DNA of 59,672 nt from Buchnera aphidicola (Chaetosiphella stipae setosa) (GCF_964059095.1 NZ_OZ060394.1:391582-451253), one strand, 5' to 3'. Numbered from the stretch's first letter, positions 20,758 to 30,517 are shown. Numbers and translations are program-made. Notes: generated from the sequence alone by a model not told the origin.

Positions 20758-20797
20758 TTTTATATATTTTAATAAAAATTTATTAAAATATATAAAA
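20758..20797. terminator. AT-only perfect inverted repeat between tsgA and trpS
   Basis: A 19-bp perfect inverted repeat pairs 20758-20776 with 20779-20797, leaving only two bases between the arms (20777-20778). Every pair is A-T. It fills the 54-nt gap between the convergent stops of tsgA and trpS, so it could terminate transcription from both sides or protect both mRNA 3' ends. Stability is limited by the lack of G-C pairs. Confidence 0.6.
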
Positions 20798-20806
20798 CAT
20801 GAAATT

Positions 20807-21829
20807 TCATTGATATTTTTTAAATAATCCTAAAACTTTATATATTTTTGCTAAAGTTTTTTTCGCTATTTTAGACGCTTTATAAGATCCTTCAGAAAAT
20901 ATTTTATATAATAATTTCTTTTTATTTCGATAAAAAAAGAACTTTTTTTGAATTTTTAAAATATTTTTTTCTACAATATTATACACTTCTTTTTTTAACT
21001 CAAAATATGATTTTCCCAAAAAATGTTTTTCTAATTCACATAAAGAAATTCCACTTAAAGTAGATAAAATTATTAATAAATTAGATATTCCAGGTTTTTT
21101 ATACATATCAAAAACTATTTTTGGAGGTAAATCAGAATCTGTAACAGAAGATTTAATTTTTAAAAAAATATCTTGAGGGTCTTCCAATAAAAAGATTGTA
21201 CTTTTAACATTCTTATCAGATTTTGACATTTTTCTCTTAGGATCTAATAAAGACATAATTCTCGCACCCGACTTATAAATAAGGATATCAGGAATTTTAA
21301 ATATTTTTCCATAAATAGAATTAAATTTATTTGCTATATTTCTAGTTAATTCTATATGTTGCTTTTGATCTTCTCCAACATGCACTTTATCTGTTTTATA
21401 TAAAAGAATATCAGATGCCATCAATACAGGATAATTAAATAAACCAGAATTAATGTGTCTTCGATAATCTAAAATTTTACTTTTAAATTGAGTCATTCGA
21501 GTTAATTCTTGATAAGAAGAATAACAACTTAACACCCAATTTAATTCCGAATGTTCACTTACGGAAGATTGTATAAAAACAATACTTTGATTTGGATCAA
21601 CACCACACGCTAAATATAATGCTAAAGTATCCAAAATAGACTTCTTTATCGATAAATTTTCTTTTTTTTTTTTAAAAGAAGTTAAAGAATGTAAATCAGC
21701 AATACAAAAAATACATTTATAATCTTTTTGTAAATATTTCCAATATCTTAAAACACTAATATAATTCCCTATCGTTAAATTTCCTGAAGGTTGAATGGCA
21801 CTAAATAATGTTAATTTTTTTTTTTTCAT
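20807..21829 (-). CDS. trpS: Tryptophanyl-tRNA synthetase
   Basis: A class I aminoacyl-tRNA synthetase that charges tRNA-Trp. The HIGH-type motif is PSGNLTIGNY (14-23) and the KMSKS motif is DPKRKMSKSDKN (near residue 200). Other family segments are VHVGEDQKQHIELTRNIANK and ASDILLYKTDKV. It has 340 residues against 334 in E. coli. Its neighbours rpe, aroB and aroK are those of the E. coli aroK-aroB-damX-dam-rpe-gph-trpS operon, with damX, dam and gph missing. Confidence 0.98.
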   Translation of the reverse strand: MKKKKLTLFSAIQPSGNLTIGNYISVLRYWKYLQKDYKCIFCIADLHSLTSFKKKKENLSIKKSILDTLALYLACGVDPNQSIVFIQSSVSEHSELNWVLSCYSSYQELTRMTQFKSKILDYRRHINSGLFNYPVLMASDILLYKTDKVHVGEDQKQHIELTRNIANKFNSIYGKIFKIPDILIYKSGARIMSLLDPKRKMSKSDKNVKSTIFLLEDPQDIFLKIKSSVTDSDLPPKIVFDMYKKPGISNLLIILSTLSGISLCELEKHFLGKSYFELKKEVYNIVEKNILKIQKKFFFYRNKKKLLYKIFSEGSYKASKIAKKTLAKIYKVLGLFKKYQ

Positions 21830-21870
21830 TATATTTTTTAATTTTTAATTAAAGTAAAAATTTTTAACAG

Positions 21871-22548
21871 TTATTCACTATAAAAATTATTTATTTCATG
21901 TCGAATATTTTTAATAACTAATTCATAATTTAAATTTTTAAAAATATAAGAACCCATAACTAAAATATCTACTCCTGATTTTAATAAAGAATGTACATGA
22001 CAAATTTTAACTCCTCCATCAACAGAAATATATATTTTTCGTTTACTTAAATTCACTTTCCTTTTAATTTCTGCAATTTTTTTCAAAGTGTTAAAAATAA
22101 ATTTTTGTTGAGGATAACCAGGATCAACTGACATAACAAGAATTAAATCTAATTTATCTATTACATAATCTATAATATCAATAGAAGAAGTAGGATTTAA
22201 AGCGATTCCTGTTTTACATCCATTTTCTTTAATAATATCTAGTGTTCTATTTAAATGATAAGTAGATTCCGGGTGAATAGTAATAAAAGTTGCACCAGAT
22301 TTTGCAAACAAAAGAATTAATTTATCTACAGGTTTAGCCATAATATGTACATCAATTGGACAAATAATATTATTTTTTCTAATAGAATCCAATATCATCG
22401 GTCCAAAAGTTAAATTAGGAACATAATGATTATCCATCGCATCAAAATGAATCATATCTGCTCCTGCTTCTAAAACGTTTTTTATTTCTTTTCCTAAAAT
22501 AGTAAAATTAGCTGATAAAATTGAAGGAGATAAAAGTATTTTTTTCAT
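21871..22548 (-). CDS. rpe: Ribulose-phosphate 3-epimerase
   Basis: Interconverts ribulose 5-phosphate and xylulose 5-phosphate in the pentose phosphate pathway. The TIM-barrel signatures are LLSPSILSANF, DMIHFDAMDNHYVPNLTFG, DVHIMAKPVDKL, VMSVDPGYPQQKF and VDGGVK. From the ATG at 22548 it has 225 residues, as in E. coli. An upstream ATG at 22563 would add five residues with no counterpart. The metal-binding His and Asp residues are present. It lies between aroB and trpS. Confidence 0.97.
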   Translation of the reverse strand: MKKILLSPSILSANFTILGKEIKNVLEAGADMIHFDAMDNHYVPNLTFGPMILDSIRKNNIICPIDVHIMAKPVDKLILLFAKSGATFITIHPESTYHLNRTLDIIKENGCKTGIALNPTSSIDIIDYVIDKLDLILVMSVDPGYPQQKFIFNTLKKIAEIKRKVNLSKRKIYISVDGGVKICHVHSLLKSGVDILVMGSYIFKNLNYELVIKNIRHEINNFYSE

Positions 22549-22595
22549 TTTTTTTATAACCATAATAAAATAATAATAAAAATTATTATTAAAAA

Positions 22596-23690
22596 TTATA
22601 TTTGTAAAAAAGAACTTTTTATTACAGATAAAATAATTTTTTCATTAATATTATCATAAATTTTTACTTCTCCAATTCTATTAGGTAAAATTAATCTTAA
22701 TTGACCTAAAAGATTTTTTTTATCTCTTTTCATATATATAAGATAATCATTAGGAGACATATTTTCAGGAGGAGAAATAGGTAAATGAAATTTTTTAAAT
22801 AAAGAAATTATTCTTTTTAATTTCTGTGTATCTAATAATCCCAACACTTCAGAAGTTTTAGATGCTAAAATCATTCCTATAGAAATAGCTTCTCCATGTA
22901 AAAATTTTTTATAATTAGTATATGATTCAATAGCATGCCCATAAGTATGACCAAAATTCAAAAATGAACGCAGATTCTTTTCTTTTTCATCTAAAGACAC
23001 TACTTTTGCTTTAATTTTACAACATTTCTGTACGCAATATAATAAACTCTTTTTTTCTAAATTTATTAATTTTAAAAATTTCTTTTCTAACCATATAAAA
23101 AATTTTTTATCAAAACTAATAGAATATTTAATAACTTCTGAAAATCCAGAAAACAATTCTCTTTTTGATAAAGTAAACAAAAAAAACAAATCAATAATAA
23201 CAATTTTTGGTTGCCAAAAAGTTCCAATCATATTTTTACCTAAAAAATGATTGACTCCAGTCTTTCCTCCAATAGATGCATCTACTTGTGAAAGCAAAGT
23301 TGTAGGAATTTGAATAAAATCAATTCCTCTTTGATAAATAGAAGCAACAAACCCTGTAATATCTCCTATTACTCCACCTCCAAAAGCTATTAAAACAGAA
23401 TCTCTTCCATGATTCTTTTTTAATAATTCTTTTATAATATAATCTACTGTTTTAATCGATTTATATATTTCTCCATCAGAAATTGAGATTACATCAATTT
23501 TAATTCCTTCTTTTTTTAAAATTTGAATAATTTTATTAGACCATAATTTTAATAAAGTATTATTTGTAATTAAAATATATTTTTTTTTTATATTAAAAAA
23601 AGAAAAAAAATTTTTTTTATTAAATATTTTAAAACCAATAATAATTGAATAACTTTTATCTTTCAAAGGAACTAAAATTTTTTTTATCAT
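22596..23690 (-). CDS. aroB: 3-dehydroquinate synthase
   Basis: Catalyses the second step of the shikimate pathway, converting DAHP to 3-dehydroquinate with NAD and a metal ion. The NAD-binding region shows AFGGGVIGDITGFVASIYQR and IPTTLLSQVDASIGGKTGVN. The metal ligands lie in SGFSEVIKYS and LNFGHTYGHAIES plus LHGEAISIGM. It has 364 residues (E. coli 362). It follows aroK and precedes rpe. Retention fits the provision of aromatic amino acids to an insect host. Confidence 0.98.
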   Translation of the reverse strand: MIKKILVPLKDKSYSIIIGFKIFNKKNFFSFFNIKKKYILITNNTLLKLWSNKIIQILKKEGIKIDVISISDGEIYKSIKTVDYIIKELLKKNHGRDSVLIAFGGGVIGDITGFVASIYQRGIDFIQIPTTLLSQVDASIGGKTGVNHFLGKNMIGTFWQPKIVIIDLFFLFTLSKRELFSGFSEVIKYSISFDKKFFIWLEKKFLKLINLEKKSLLYCVQKCCKIKAKVVSLDEKEKNLRSFLNFGHTYGHAIESYTNYKKFLHGEAISIGMILASKTSEVLGLLDTQKLKRIISLFKKFHLPISPPENMSPNDYLIYMKRDKKNLLGQLRLILPNRIGEVKIYDNINEKIILSVIKSSFLQI

Positions 23691-23729
23691 AATATTATCT
23701 TATAAAAATTATTGTAAATTAATAAATAT

Positions 23730-24248
23730 TTATAAATCTAAAGATTTAATAATATTTTGAACAATAGTTTGTGCGCTATAATTATCAGCATTAATTATAA
23801 TATCAGAAATCTTTCTATATAGATGATTTCTTTCTTCTCCTAACCTTTCTAAAGTAGATTGTAAAGAACCTTTCATTTGTAATAAAGGTCTATTTTTATC
23901 ATTTCTTGTTCTTGCTAATTGTTTTTTAATCGTTATATTTAAATAAATAACTATACCTCTTGATGAAAGATATTCTCGATTTTTACTAGAAAGAACAGTT
24001 CCTCCTCCAGTAGCTAAAACAATTCCTCGTTTATTCGTTAATTCAGAAATAATTTTAGATTCTCTTTTTCTAAATCCTTCTTCTCCTTCTATATCGAAAA
24101 CCCAATTTATATCTGCTCCGGTTCTTTTTTCAATTTCTCGATCAGAATCATAAAATTTCATTTTTAGATTCTTGGATAAATATCTACCTATAGTACTTTT
24201 TCCCGCACCCATAGGACCTATTAAAAACAAATTTTTATTTTTTTTCAT
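23730..24248 (-). CDS. aroK: Shikimate kinase I
   Basis: Phosphorylates shikimate to shikimate 3-phosphate. The Walker A motif is GPMGAGKST (11-19). The shikimate-binding [11 protein letters not shown] and the FRKRESKII segment follow, then [14 protein letters not shown], and the adenine loop lies near [11 protein letters not shown]. It has 172 residues (E. coli 173). It starts the aroK-aroB-rpe-trpS block on the minus strand. With aroB here and trpE/trpG further on, it links to tryptophan supply. Confidence 0.98.
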   Translation of the reverse strand: MKKNKNLFLIGPMGAGKSTIGRYLSKNLKMKFYDSDREIEKRTGADINWVFDIEGEEGFRKRESKIISELTNKRGIVLATGGGTVLSSKNREYLSSRGIVIYLNITIKKQLARTRNDKNRPLLQMKGSLQSTLERLGEERNHLYRKISDIIINADNYSAQTIVQNIIKSLDL

Positions 24249-24568
24249 ATGAATATTATATAATAATGTTAAATTATTGAATATTTTCTACATAAAATAA
24301 ATTATTTAAAAAAAAAAATTTTATATAAAAAACTAATATGTAAAAATAAATAATTTCTTTCAAGTTAATACAAAAAAATTTTATCTAAATTTCATCTTTG
24401 ATGCATCTATTAAAATTTTTTATTTAAAAACTTTGAAATGAAATTTTTTTACTATTTGTTATAAAAAAATATTTACTTTGATAAATAAAAAATCTTGACG
24501 TTCAGTATTTTTTTATTAGAATAATAAAGATACAAAAAAAAAAAAAAAAAAAAAGAAAAAAAAATAAA

Positions 24569-24657
24569 GGTGAGATGTCCGAGCGGTTTAAGGAGCACGC
24601 CTGGAAAGCGTGTATACGAAAAAATTCGTATCAAGGGTTCGAATCCCTTTCTCACCA
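24569..24657 (+). tRNA. tRNA-Ser (GGA)
   Basis: A class II tRNA with a long variable arm. The acceptor arm GGTGAGA pairs with TCTCACC, the anticodon loop reads CTGGAAA with anticodon GGA, and the T-loop is GGTTCGAATCC. The variable arm TATACGAAAAAATTCGTATC pairs with itself. The sequence closely follows E. coli tRNA-Ser(GGA). No CCA is encoded, and the discriminator base is A, whereas I recall G in E. coli. A poly-A stretch (A21, G, A9) lies immediately upstream. Confidence 0.96.
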
Positions 24658-24677
24658 AAAATTTTCTTTATAAAATT

Positions 24678-25385
24678 TTATCTTAAAAGTAATTCTAAAG
24701 AAAGCTTAGTTGCATTATACAAAGTTCTTTCTCTATCTTTAAAAGACATTTTTTCTTTAGTAAAAATACAATCAGAAACAGTACATATTGATATTGCTTT
24801 AAAATTTAGTTCAGCAGACAAACTATATAGAGCTGCAGTTTCCATATCTATTCCTAAAATTTTAAACTTTTTCAATAAATTAAAAAAATTTTCATCTTGT
24901 CCATAAAAAATATCAGTAGAAAAAATATTTCCAATATGAACATTAAAATGATTTTTTTTAGAAATTTGATAAGCATTATAAAGCATTTTAAAATCAGAAA
25001 TAGCAGTAAAATTATAATTATTAAAACGTAATTTATTGATTGAAGAATCAGTAGACGCACCCATTGCAATAATTACATCTTTAATTTTAACTAATTTACC
25101 AATTCCTCCACATGTACCTAAACGAATAATTTTTCTTACAGAATATTCATTAACTAACTCGTGAATATAGATTGATAAAGAAGGCATTCCCATTCCATGA
25201 CTCATGACAGAAATTTTTTTGTCTTTATAATATCCAGTATATCCTAACATTAACCGTATAGAATTAATTTTACATGAAGATTGTAAAAAATTTTTAGCAA
25301 TATATTTAACTCTTAATGGATCTCCTGATATGATCACTTTATTAGAAAAATCTTTTTTTTTAGCATTTATATGTAAGGAAACCAT
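24678..25385 (-). CDS. deoD: Purine nucleoside phosphorylase
   Basis: Cleaves purine nucleosides with phosphate for salvage. The family features are HINAKKKDFSNKVIISGDPL with RVKYIA, then VMSHGMGMPSLSIY, LGTCGGIGK, and MGASTDSSINKLRF. The nucleoside-binding GIDMETAALYSL and the catalytic aspartate in TVSDCIF are also present. It has 235 residues (E. coli 239). Upstream lies a 618-nt gap where related genomes carry deoB (recollection). No other deo gene is in the window. Confidence 0.96.
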   Translation of the reverse strand: MVSLHINAKKKDFSNKVIISGDPLRVKYIAKNFLQSSCKINSIRLMLGYTGYYKDKKISVMSHGMGMPSLSIYIHELVNEYSVRKIIRLGTCGGIGKLVKIKDVIIAMGASTDSSINKLRFNNYNFTAISDFKMLYNAYQISKKNHFNVHIGNIFSTDIFYGQDENFFNLLKKFKILGIDMETAALYSLSAELNFKAISICTVSDCIFTKEKMSFKDRERTLYNATKLSLELLLR

Positions 25386-26003
25386 ACTAAAATCCTATTA
25401 TGAAAAATATAGTAAAATAAATTTTTTATTTTATCAAAAACTATATTAAATTTTTCAGAAGTTGCTTTAGAAGATATTAAAATATTTTAAAGAATACTTA
25501 AAAATTTTTTATATTTATTTTTTTTAGTATATTTTTTTATTTTTTGATTTTTTTTAATCTAAATATTTTTATTATAAAAATGCATTATACAATAAAATTG
25601 AAAAATTCTCTCAAATATAAAACTATACTTTTTACAAAAAAGATAAAATAATCAATATTAAACAGTAATATTCAATAAACATCATCATGAAATAATGATT
25701 CTATAAATAATTTAAAAAATAATTTTCTAAAATTTTTTATTATATTCTTCAAAAACCTTAAATATCTTCTAAAGAATTTTATAAAAAATTTACATATAAT
25801 AAAATTTCTTTTTAAACTTCCTCCAAATTATTTTCTCTGCCATAATTCAATCTATATAAAAATGTTGTAAAAAAATTTGATGTATTTAAAAGTAAAAAAA
25901 AAATTATAGAAAAATTTCTTATAATATATTTTATTTACACAAAAAAATTTTTTTCAAATTTTTGAGAAATATTTTCTCAAAAAAATAATCTATATTAAAA
26001 ATA
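25386..26003. other. 618-nt gene-free region between deoD and prfC
   Basis: There is no open frame of useful length on either strand. It is nearly all A/T with a few less biased patches (about 25455-25480 and 25815-25855) that could be remnants of a lost gene. deoB would be the candidate by position, but I could not recognise any DeoB motif, so this is a guess. A hairpin at 25959-25983 probably belongs to the end of prfC. Confidence 0.5.
25959..25983 (-). terminator. Hairpin downstream of prfC
   Basis: A perfect 11-bp stem pairs 25959-25969 (TTTTTGAGAAA) with 25973-25983 (TTTCTCAAAAA), with a TAT loop. It lies 20 nt beyond the prfC stop codon on the minus strand, and a run of seven T residues follows some 12 nt later on that strand. 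It probably acts as terminator or 3'-end stabiliser. Confidence 0.55.
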
Positions 26004-27593
26004 TTAAAATTTTTTAATCTCTGAAAAACATATATCTTTATATTTATCTTGAATTAAATTTAATTTAAAAACATTTGTAGTAAAAAAAATTATTTCATTA
26101 TCACTATCGTATGCTAAAAATGAATTATTTTCTTTTTTAAATTTTTCTAACAAATTTTTGTTCGCACTAGAAATCCATCGAATAAGAGATACATTAGTTT
26201 TTTTATATTTTGCAAAAATATGATATTCATTTTTTAATCTTTCTAAGATTACATCAAATTGTAATTTTCCTATAACTCCTACAATTAAATAACTGTTTAT
26301 AAAAGGTTTAAAAAAATTTACTACTCCTTCTTCTGATAATTGTTTTAATCCTCGTAACAATTTTTTATGCTGAAAAGAATTTTTTAAATAAATTATTTTA
26401 AAAAATTCTGGAGTAAATTTTGGAATTTCTATAAAATTAATTAATTCACCTTCTGTAAAGGTATCACCAATTTTAATGTCTTGAGTACTATGTATTCCAA
26501 TAATATCTCCTGGATAAGCTTTTTTAATAAAAAATCTCTCTCCAGCAATAAAATTCATTGCATGTTTAATTACTTTAGTAGTTTTTGTTCTTACATGAAA
26601 AAATCTCATACCTATTTGATATTTTCCTGATACAATTCTTATAAAAACAATTTTATCATGATGTCGAAGATTCATATTTGCTTGTATTTTAAATACAAAT
26701 CCTGAAAAAAACTTTTCAAAAGCACATACCTTTCTAGTTAAACTATTTCTATTTTTAGGATAAGGAGCCCATGAAATAATTTTTTTTAAAACTTCTTGAA
26801 TACCAAAATTATTCAATGCACTACCAAAAAACACTGGAGTCACTTCTCCTCGTAAAAATTTCTTTTTATTAAAAATATTATAACCAGATTTCACTAAATC
26901 AATCTCTTCAAAAAACTTTGAAATTTCATTTTTTTGAAAATATTTCTTTAAAAAAAGATATGTAAATTTTTTAAATATTTTTTTTTTTAAAGAGTTTTTT
27001 TTATATAAAGAAATTGTATTATTATAAATATTGTACGTTCCTTTAAAAGATTTTCCGCAACCAAGAGGTAAATTTATTGGAGCACAAAAAATTTTTAATT
27101 TCTTTTCAATATCATCTAAAATCGTCAAAAAATCATGAGTATCTCTATCCATTTTATTAATAAATGTAATTATTGGAATTTCTTTCATACGAGCTACTTT
27201 CATTAATTTTTTCGTTCTAGATTCAACACTTTTAGAACCATCTATAACAATTAAACAACTATCCACCGCAGTTAATACTCTATATGTATCTTCAGAAAAA
27301 TCTTCATGACCAGGTGTATCTAATAAATTTATATGATGTTTTAAATAAGAAAATTGCATAACAGAAGTGTTTATAGAAATTCCACGCTTTTTTTCAATAT
27401 CCATCCAATCTGATCTAGTATGCTTTTTTAATCTCTTAGGTTTAATAAAACCAGCTTCATGAATCACATTCCCTATTAATAAAAATTTCTCAGTAATCGT
27501 TGTTTTTCCTGAATCAGGATGAGAAATAATAGCAAAAGTTCGTCTTGTTTTCACTTTTATTTTATTTTTTTGATCTAAAATTATTTTTTTCAT
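26004..27593 (-). CDS. prfC: Peptide chain release factor 3
   Basis: RF3 is a translational GTPase that recycles RF1 and RF2 after termination. Motifs are SHPDSGKT (24-31), DTPGHEDFSEDTYRVL and FINKMDR. The later domains show VFFGSALNNFGIQEVL and VGVIGKLQFDVILERLKNEY, typical of RF3. Length is 529 residues, as in E. coli. It stands alone between two gene-free stretches. Lysine-rich insertions in the middle (KKKFLRGE region) reflect composition rather than new domains. Confidence 0.97.
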   Translation of the reverse strand: MKKIILDQKNKIKVKTRRTFAIISHPDSGKTTITEKFLLIGNVIHEAGFIKPKRLKKHTRSDWMDIEKKRGISINTSVMQFSYLKHHINLLDTPGHEDFSEDTYRVLTAVDSCLIVIDGSKSVESRTKKLMKVARMKEIPIITFINKMDRDTHDFLTILDDIEKKLKIFCAPINLPLGCGKSFKGTYNIYNNTISLYKKNSLKKKIFKKFTYLFLKKYFQKNEISKFFEEIDLVKSGYNIFNKKKFLRGEVTPVFFGSALNNFGIQEVLKKIISWAPYPKNRNSLTRKVCAFEKFFSGFVFKIQANMNLRHHDKIVFIRIVSGKYQIGMRFFHVRTKTTKVIKHAMNFIAGERFFIKKAYPGDIIGIHSTQDIKIGDTFTEGELINFIEIPKFTPEFFKIIYLKNSFQHKKLLRGLKQLSEEGVVNFFKPFINSYLIVGVIGKLQFDVILERLKNEYHIFAKYKKTNVSLIRWISSANKNLLEKFKKENNSFLAYDSDNEIIFFTTNVFKLNLIQDKYKDICFSEIKKF

Positions 27594-27976
27594 TAAATCA
27601 AATTTTCTCTCATAAATTTAAAAATAAATTTTAGTAAAAAATTATATATTGCTTTAAAGAATAAATATTCTTACAAATTTATATTTCATATATTTCAAAA
27701 ATTTTAAAAAAAATAAAAATTTATTAAAAAATTTTAAATAATAAAAAAAAAATAAAAAAAACAATTAATATAAAAAATATCTATACTTAAAAAAATAAAT
27801 TACTATATATTTAAAATTCTTAATCTTTTAAAATTAAAAAATATATTAAAAATTTAAAATTTTCAAAAAATCTATAAAAAATATAAAAATAAATCATTCT
27901 TATTTAAATTTTTTCAAAAAATTTTGTTAAAAACCATATTAATTAATAATTAATACTATAAAAAACTAATTTATCA
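27594..27976. other. 383-nt gene-free region between prfC and nfuA
   Basis: Almost pure A/T with short poly-A tracts and small AT palindromes such as ATTAATTAATAATTAAT near 27940. I see no open frame, tRNA or GC-containing hairpin. It must hold the prfC promoter, but no pair of promoter hexamers stands out from background. Confidence 0.6.
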
Positions 27977-28549
27977 TTAATAATATGAATTATTATCATG
28001 TTTATGATTTGTAATATCAATTACTTGAGTTAATTTAGGAAAATTATTTAAAAGACGTTTTTCTACCATTTCCTTTAACGTCGTATTTACCATTGAACAT
28101 CCATTACAACCGCCTTGAAATTCAATCATTGCTTGATTTTTATTATTAATTTTTATTAATTCTACTTTTCCTCCATGCGAAAAAAGAAAAGGATTAATAT
28201 TTAATTCAATAAAAAAATTAATTTCTTCTTGTAAAGAATTAAATTTATTATTTAAAGATTTTTTTAAATCAGGAGAGCTTAATATTAATTCAAAATTTAA
28301 ATTATTCTTAATCAATTTTATTTCTGAATTTTGTAAATATGGAAAATCTTGTTTAGAAACATATATATTAAAATCATTAAATTTAATTTCTTTATATAAA
28401 GAAGATAGATTATTTATTTCAATATATTCCATATGACAAGAAGCATTTTTTGTACCTAAATTTTTAATAAAAATTTTAATATGTGTATTTTTTTTTCTTG
28501 AAAGTAAATTAGAAATATACTTTTGTGCGTTTTCTGATATTTTAATCAT
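27977..28549 (-). CDS. nfuA: Fe-S cluster carrier protein NfuA
   Basis: NfuA carries and transfers 4Fe-4S clusters to target enzymes. The N-terminal A-type-like domain starts ISENAQKYISNLLSRKKNTH. The C-terminal Nfu domain contains INPFLFSHGGKVELIKI and QGGCNGCSMVNTTLKEMVE, with the cluster-binding Cys148 and Cys151 matching E. coli 149 and 152. It has 190 residues (E. coli 191). It is divergent from bioH. In E. coli the two are separated only by gntX, which is missing here. Confidence 0.96.
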   Translation of the reverse strand: MIKISENAQKYISNLLSRKKNTHIKIFIKNLGTKNASCHMEYIEINNLSSLYKEIKFNDFNIYVSKQDFPYLQNSEIKLIKNNLNFELILSSPDLKKSLNNKFNSLQEEINFFIELNINPFLFSHGGKVELIKINNKNQAMIEFQGGCNGCSMVNTTLKEMVEKRLLNNFPKLTQVIDITNHKHDNNSYY

Positions 28550-28709
28550 TACTTAGATTATTTGAAAAAATAAGAATAAATTAATTTTATATGAAAAATA
28601 AAATTAAATATACACTTAATTAAAAAATTTAAATTTAAAGAAATGTCTTATAAAAAATTTATATAATAAAATAAAAATATAAATAAATTTAATTTTTAAA
28701 AAAATACAA

Positions 28710-29462
28710 ATGAAAAATAAATTTACTATAATATTAATACATGGATTAGGATTTAATAAAAAAATATGGTTTTATTTAAAAAAAAAATTAAAAAAAAATT
28801 TTAATATAAAAATATTAAATTTACATACACCAAAAAAAAAATATCATTTCTATTTAGAACTTCAAAAATTTATTCAAAAAAAAATTTTATATATACCTAA
28901 AAATTCTATCTTAATAGGATGGTCTTTAGGTGGTTTACTAGCTTCTATATTAACTCTAAAAATTCAAGAAAAGATAAAATTACTTATTACAATTTCTTCT
29001 TCTCCATGTTTTATAAAAAAAAAATCATGGACAGGATTAAAAATAAAAAAAATTAATAAATTAAAAAAAGAATTAATTTATAATTATCCTATTACTATTA
29101 AAAATTTTCTTAACTTACAAAAAAATTTATCTAAAAAAAATGAAAAAAAAATAAAAATTTTATATAAAAAAATTATAAATTATAAACAACCAAATACTCA
29201 ATCTCTTAATTTCAACACAAAAATTTTAAAAAAAATAGATACAAGAAAATTAATTAAAAAAATAAATATTCCAATATTTAGAATATATGGAAAATTTGAT
29301 ATTATAGTTAAAAAAAATATTAAAAATTCTGTAGATCATATTTTAAAAAATAAGAACTCTATTATTTTAGATAAATCAAATCATGCTCCTTTTATATCTA
29401 ACTTCAATTTATTTTATAAAATTCTGATAAAAAAAATTAAAAAATATATTTCATTAAAATAA
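28710..29462 (+). CDS. bioH: Pimeloyl-ACP methyl ester esterase BioH
   Basis: An alpha/beta hydrolase that, in E. coli, removes the methyl group from pimeloyl-ACP in biotin synthesis. The catalytic triad is visible: Ser72 in GWSLGG, Asp197 in YGKFDIIV and His225 in SNHAPFIS. Other matches are ILIHGLGFNKKIW and ITISSSPCF. It has 250 residues (E. coli 256), very lysine-rich. The early loop after NLHTPKKK lacks the GFGRS-like segment of E. coli. Placement beside nfuA matches E. coli order. No other biotin gene lies in the window. Confidence 0.9.
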   Translation: MKNKFTIILIHGLGFNKKIWFYLKKKLKKNFNIKILNLHTPKKKYHFYLELQKFIQKKILYIPKNSILIGWSLGGLLASILTLKIQEKIKLLITISSSPCFIKKKSWTGLKIKKINKLKKELIYNYPITIKNFLNLQKNLSKKNEKKIKILYKKIINYKQPNTQSLNFNTKILKKIDTRKLIKKINIPIFRIYGKFDIIVKKNIKNSVDHILKNKNSIILDKSNHAPFISNFNLFYKILIKKIKKYISLK

Positions 29463-29475
29463 AAATTTTTTCAAA

Positions 29476-29522
29476 CTTTCGTTATATTAGATAATAGAAT
29501 CATTATTCTAAATAAACGAAAG
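29476..29522. terminator. Long stem-loop between convergent bioH and ssb
   Basis: The outer stem pairs CTTTCGTT (29476-29483) with AACGAAAG (29515-29522), perfect over 8 bp. After a 3-nt mismatch an inner stem pairs TTAGATAAT with ATTATTCTAA (one bulge). T-rich sequence flanks both sides. It sits between the stop of bioH (plus strand) and that of ssb (minus strand), so a bidirectional terminator is the natural reading. Confidence 0.7.
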
Positions 29523-29550
29523 CTGAATATTTTATATATAAATTATTTTT

Positions 29551-30045
29551 TTAAAACGGAATTTCATCCTCAAAATCTATATTTGAATCATCATGTAATA
29601 AAATTTTTTTTTCATCGTTAATAGAATTTTTTTTATTTATAACATTCTCTTTAAAAGATTGCTTAAAATCATTTTTTTGATTATCTAAATTATTTTGACG
29701 AGAACCTAACATTTGCATAGAACCATTCATATTCACAATAATTTCTGTAGTATATCTTTCTAAATTATTTTTATCTTTCCATTTTCTTGTCTGTAAAGAA
29801 CCTTCAATATACACCTGAGAACCTTTTTTTAAATATTCACCAGCAATTTCAGCTAATTTTCCAAATAAAACTACTTTATGCCATTCAGTTTTCTCTCTAT
29901 TTTCTCCAGTATTTTTATCTTTCCAATTTTCTGAAGTAGCTAAATTTATATTTACTACAGCTGAACCATTTGACATATAACGAATATCTGGATTTTGTCC
30001 TAAATATCCTATTAAAATTACTTTATTAACACCTCTATTAGCCAT
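29551..30045 (-). CDS. ssb: Single-stranded DNA-binding protein
   Basis: SSB coats single-stranded DNA as a tetramer and recruits replication and repair proteins. The OB-fold shows [20 protein letters not shown], then [20 protein letters not shown] and [18 protein letters not shown]. The acidic tail ends IDFEDEIPF, the protein-interaction peptide. It has 164 residues (E. coli 178), with a shortened, asparagine-rich linker. It is divergent from dnaB across about 470 nt. Confidence 0.97.
   Translation of the reverse strand: MANRGVNKVILIGYLGQNPDIRYMSNGSAVVNINLATSENWKDKNTGENREKTEWHKVVLFGKLAEIAGEYLKKGSQVYIEGSLQTRKWKDKNNLERYTTEIIVNMNGSMQMLGSRQNNLDNQKNDFKQSFKENVINKKNSINDEKKILLHDDSNIDFEDEIPF

Positions 30046-30517
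<472 letters not shown>

Noticed and set aside
24473..24658. Open frame on the minus strand overlapping tRNA-Ser
   Set aside because: The frame reads through the tRNA and a poly-A tract (FFFFF runs), so it is an artefact of composition.
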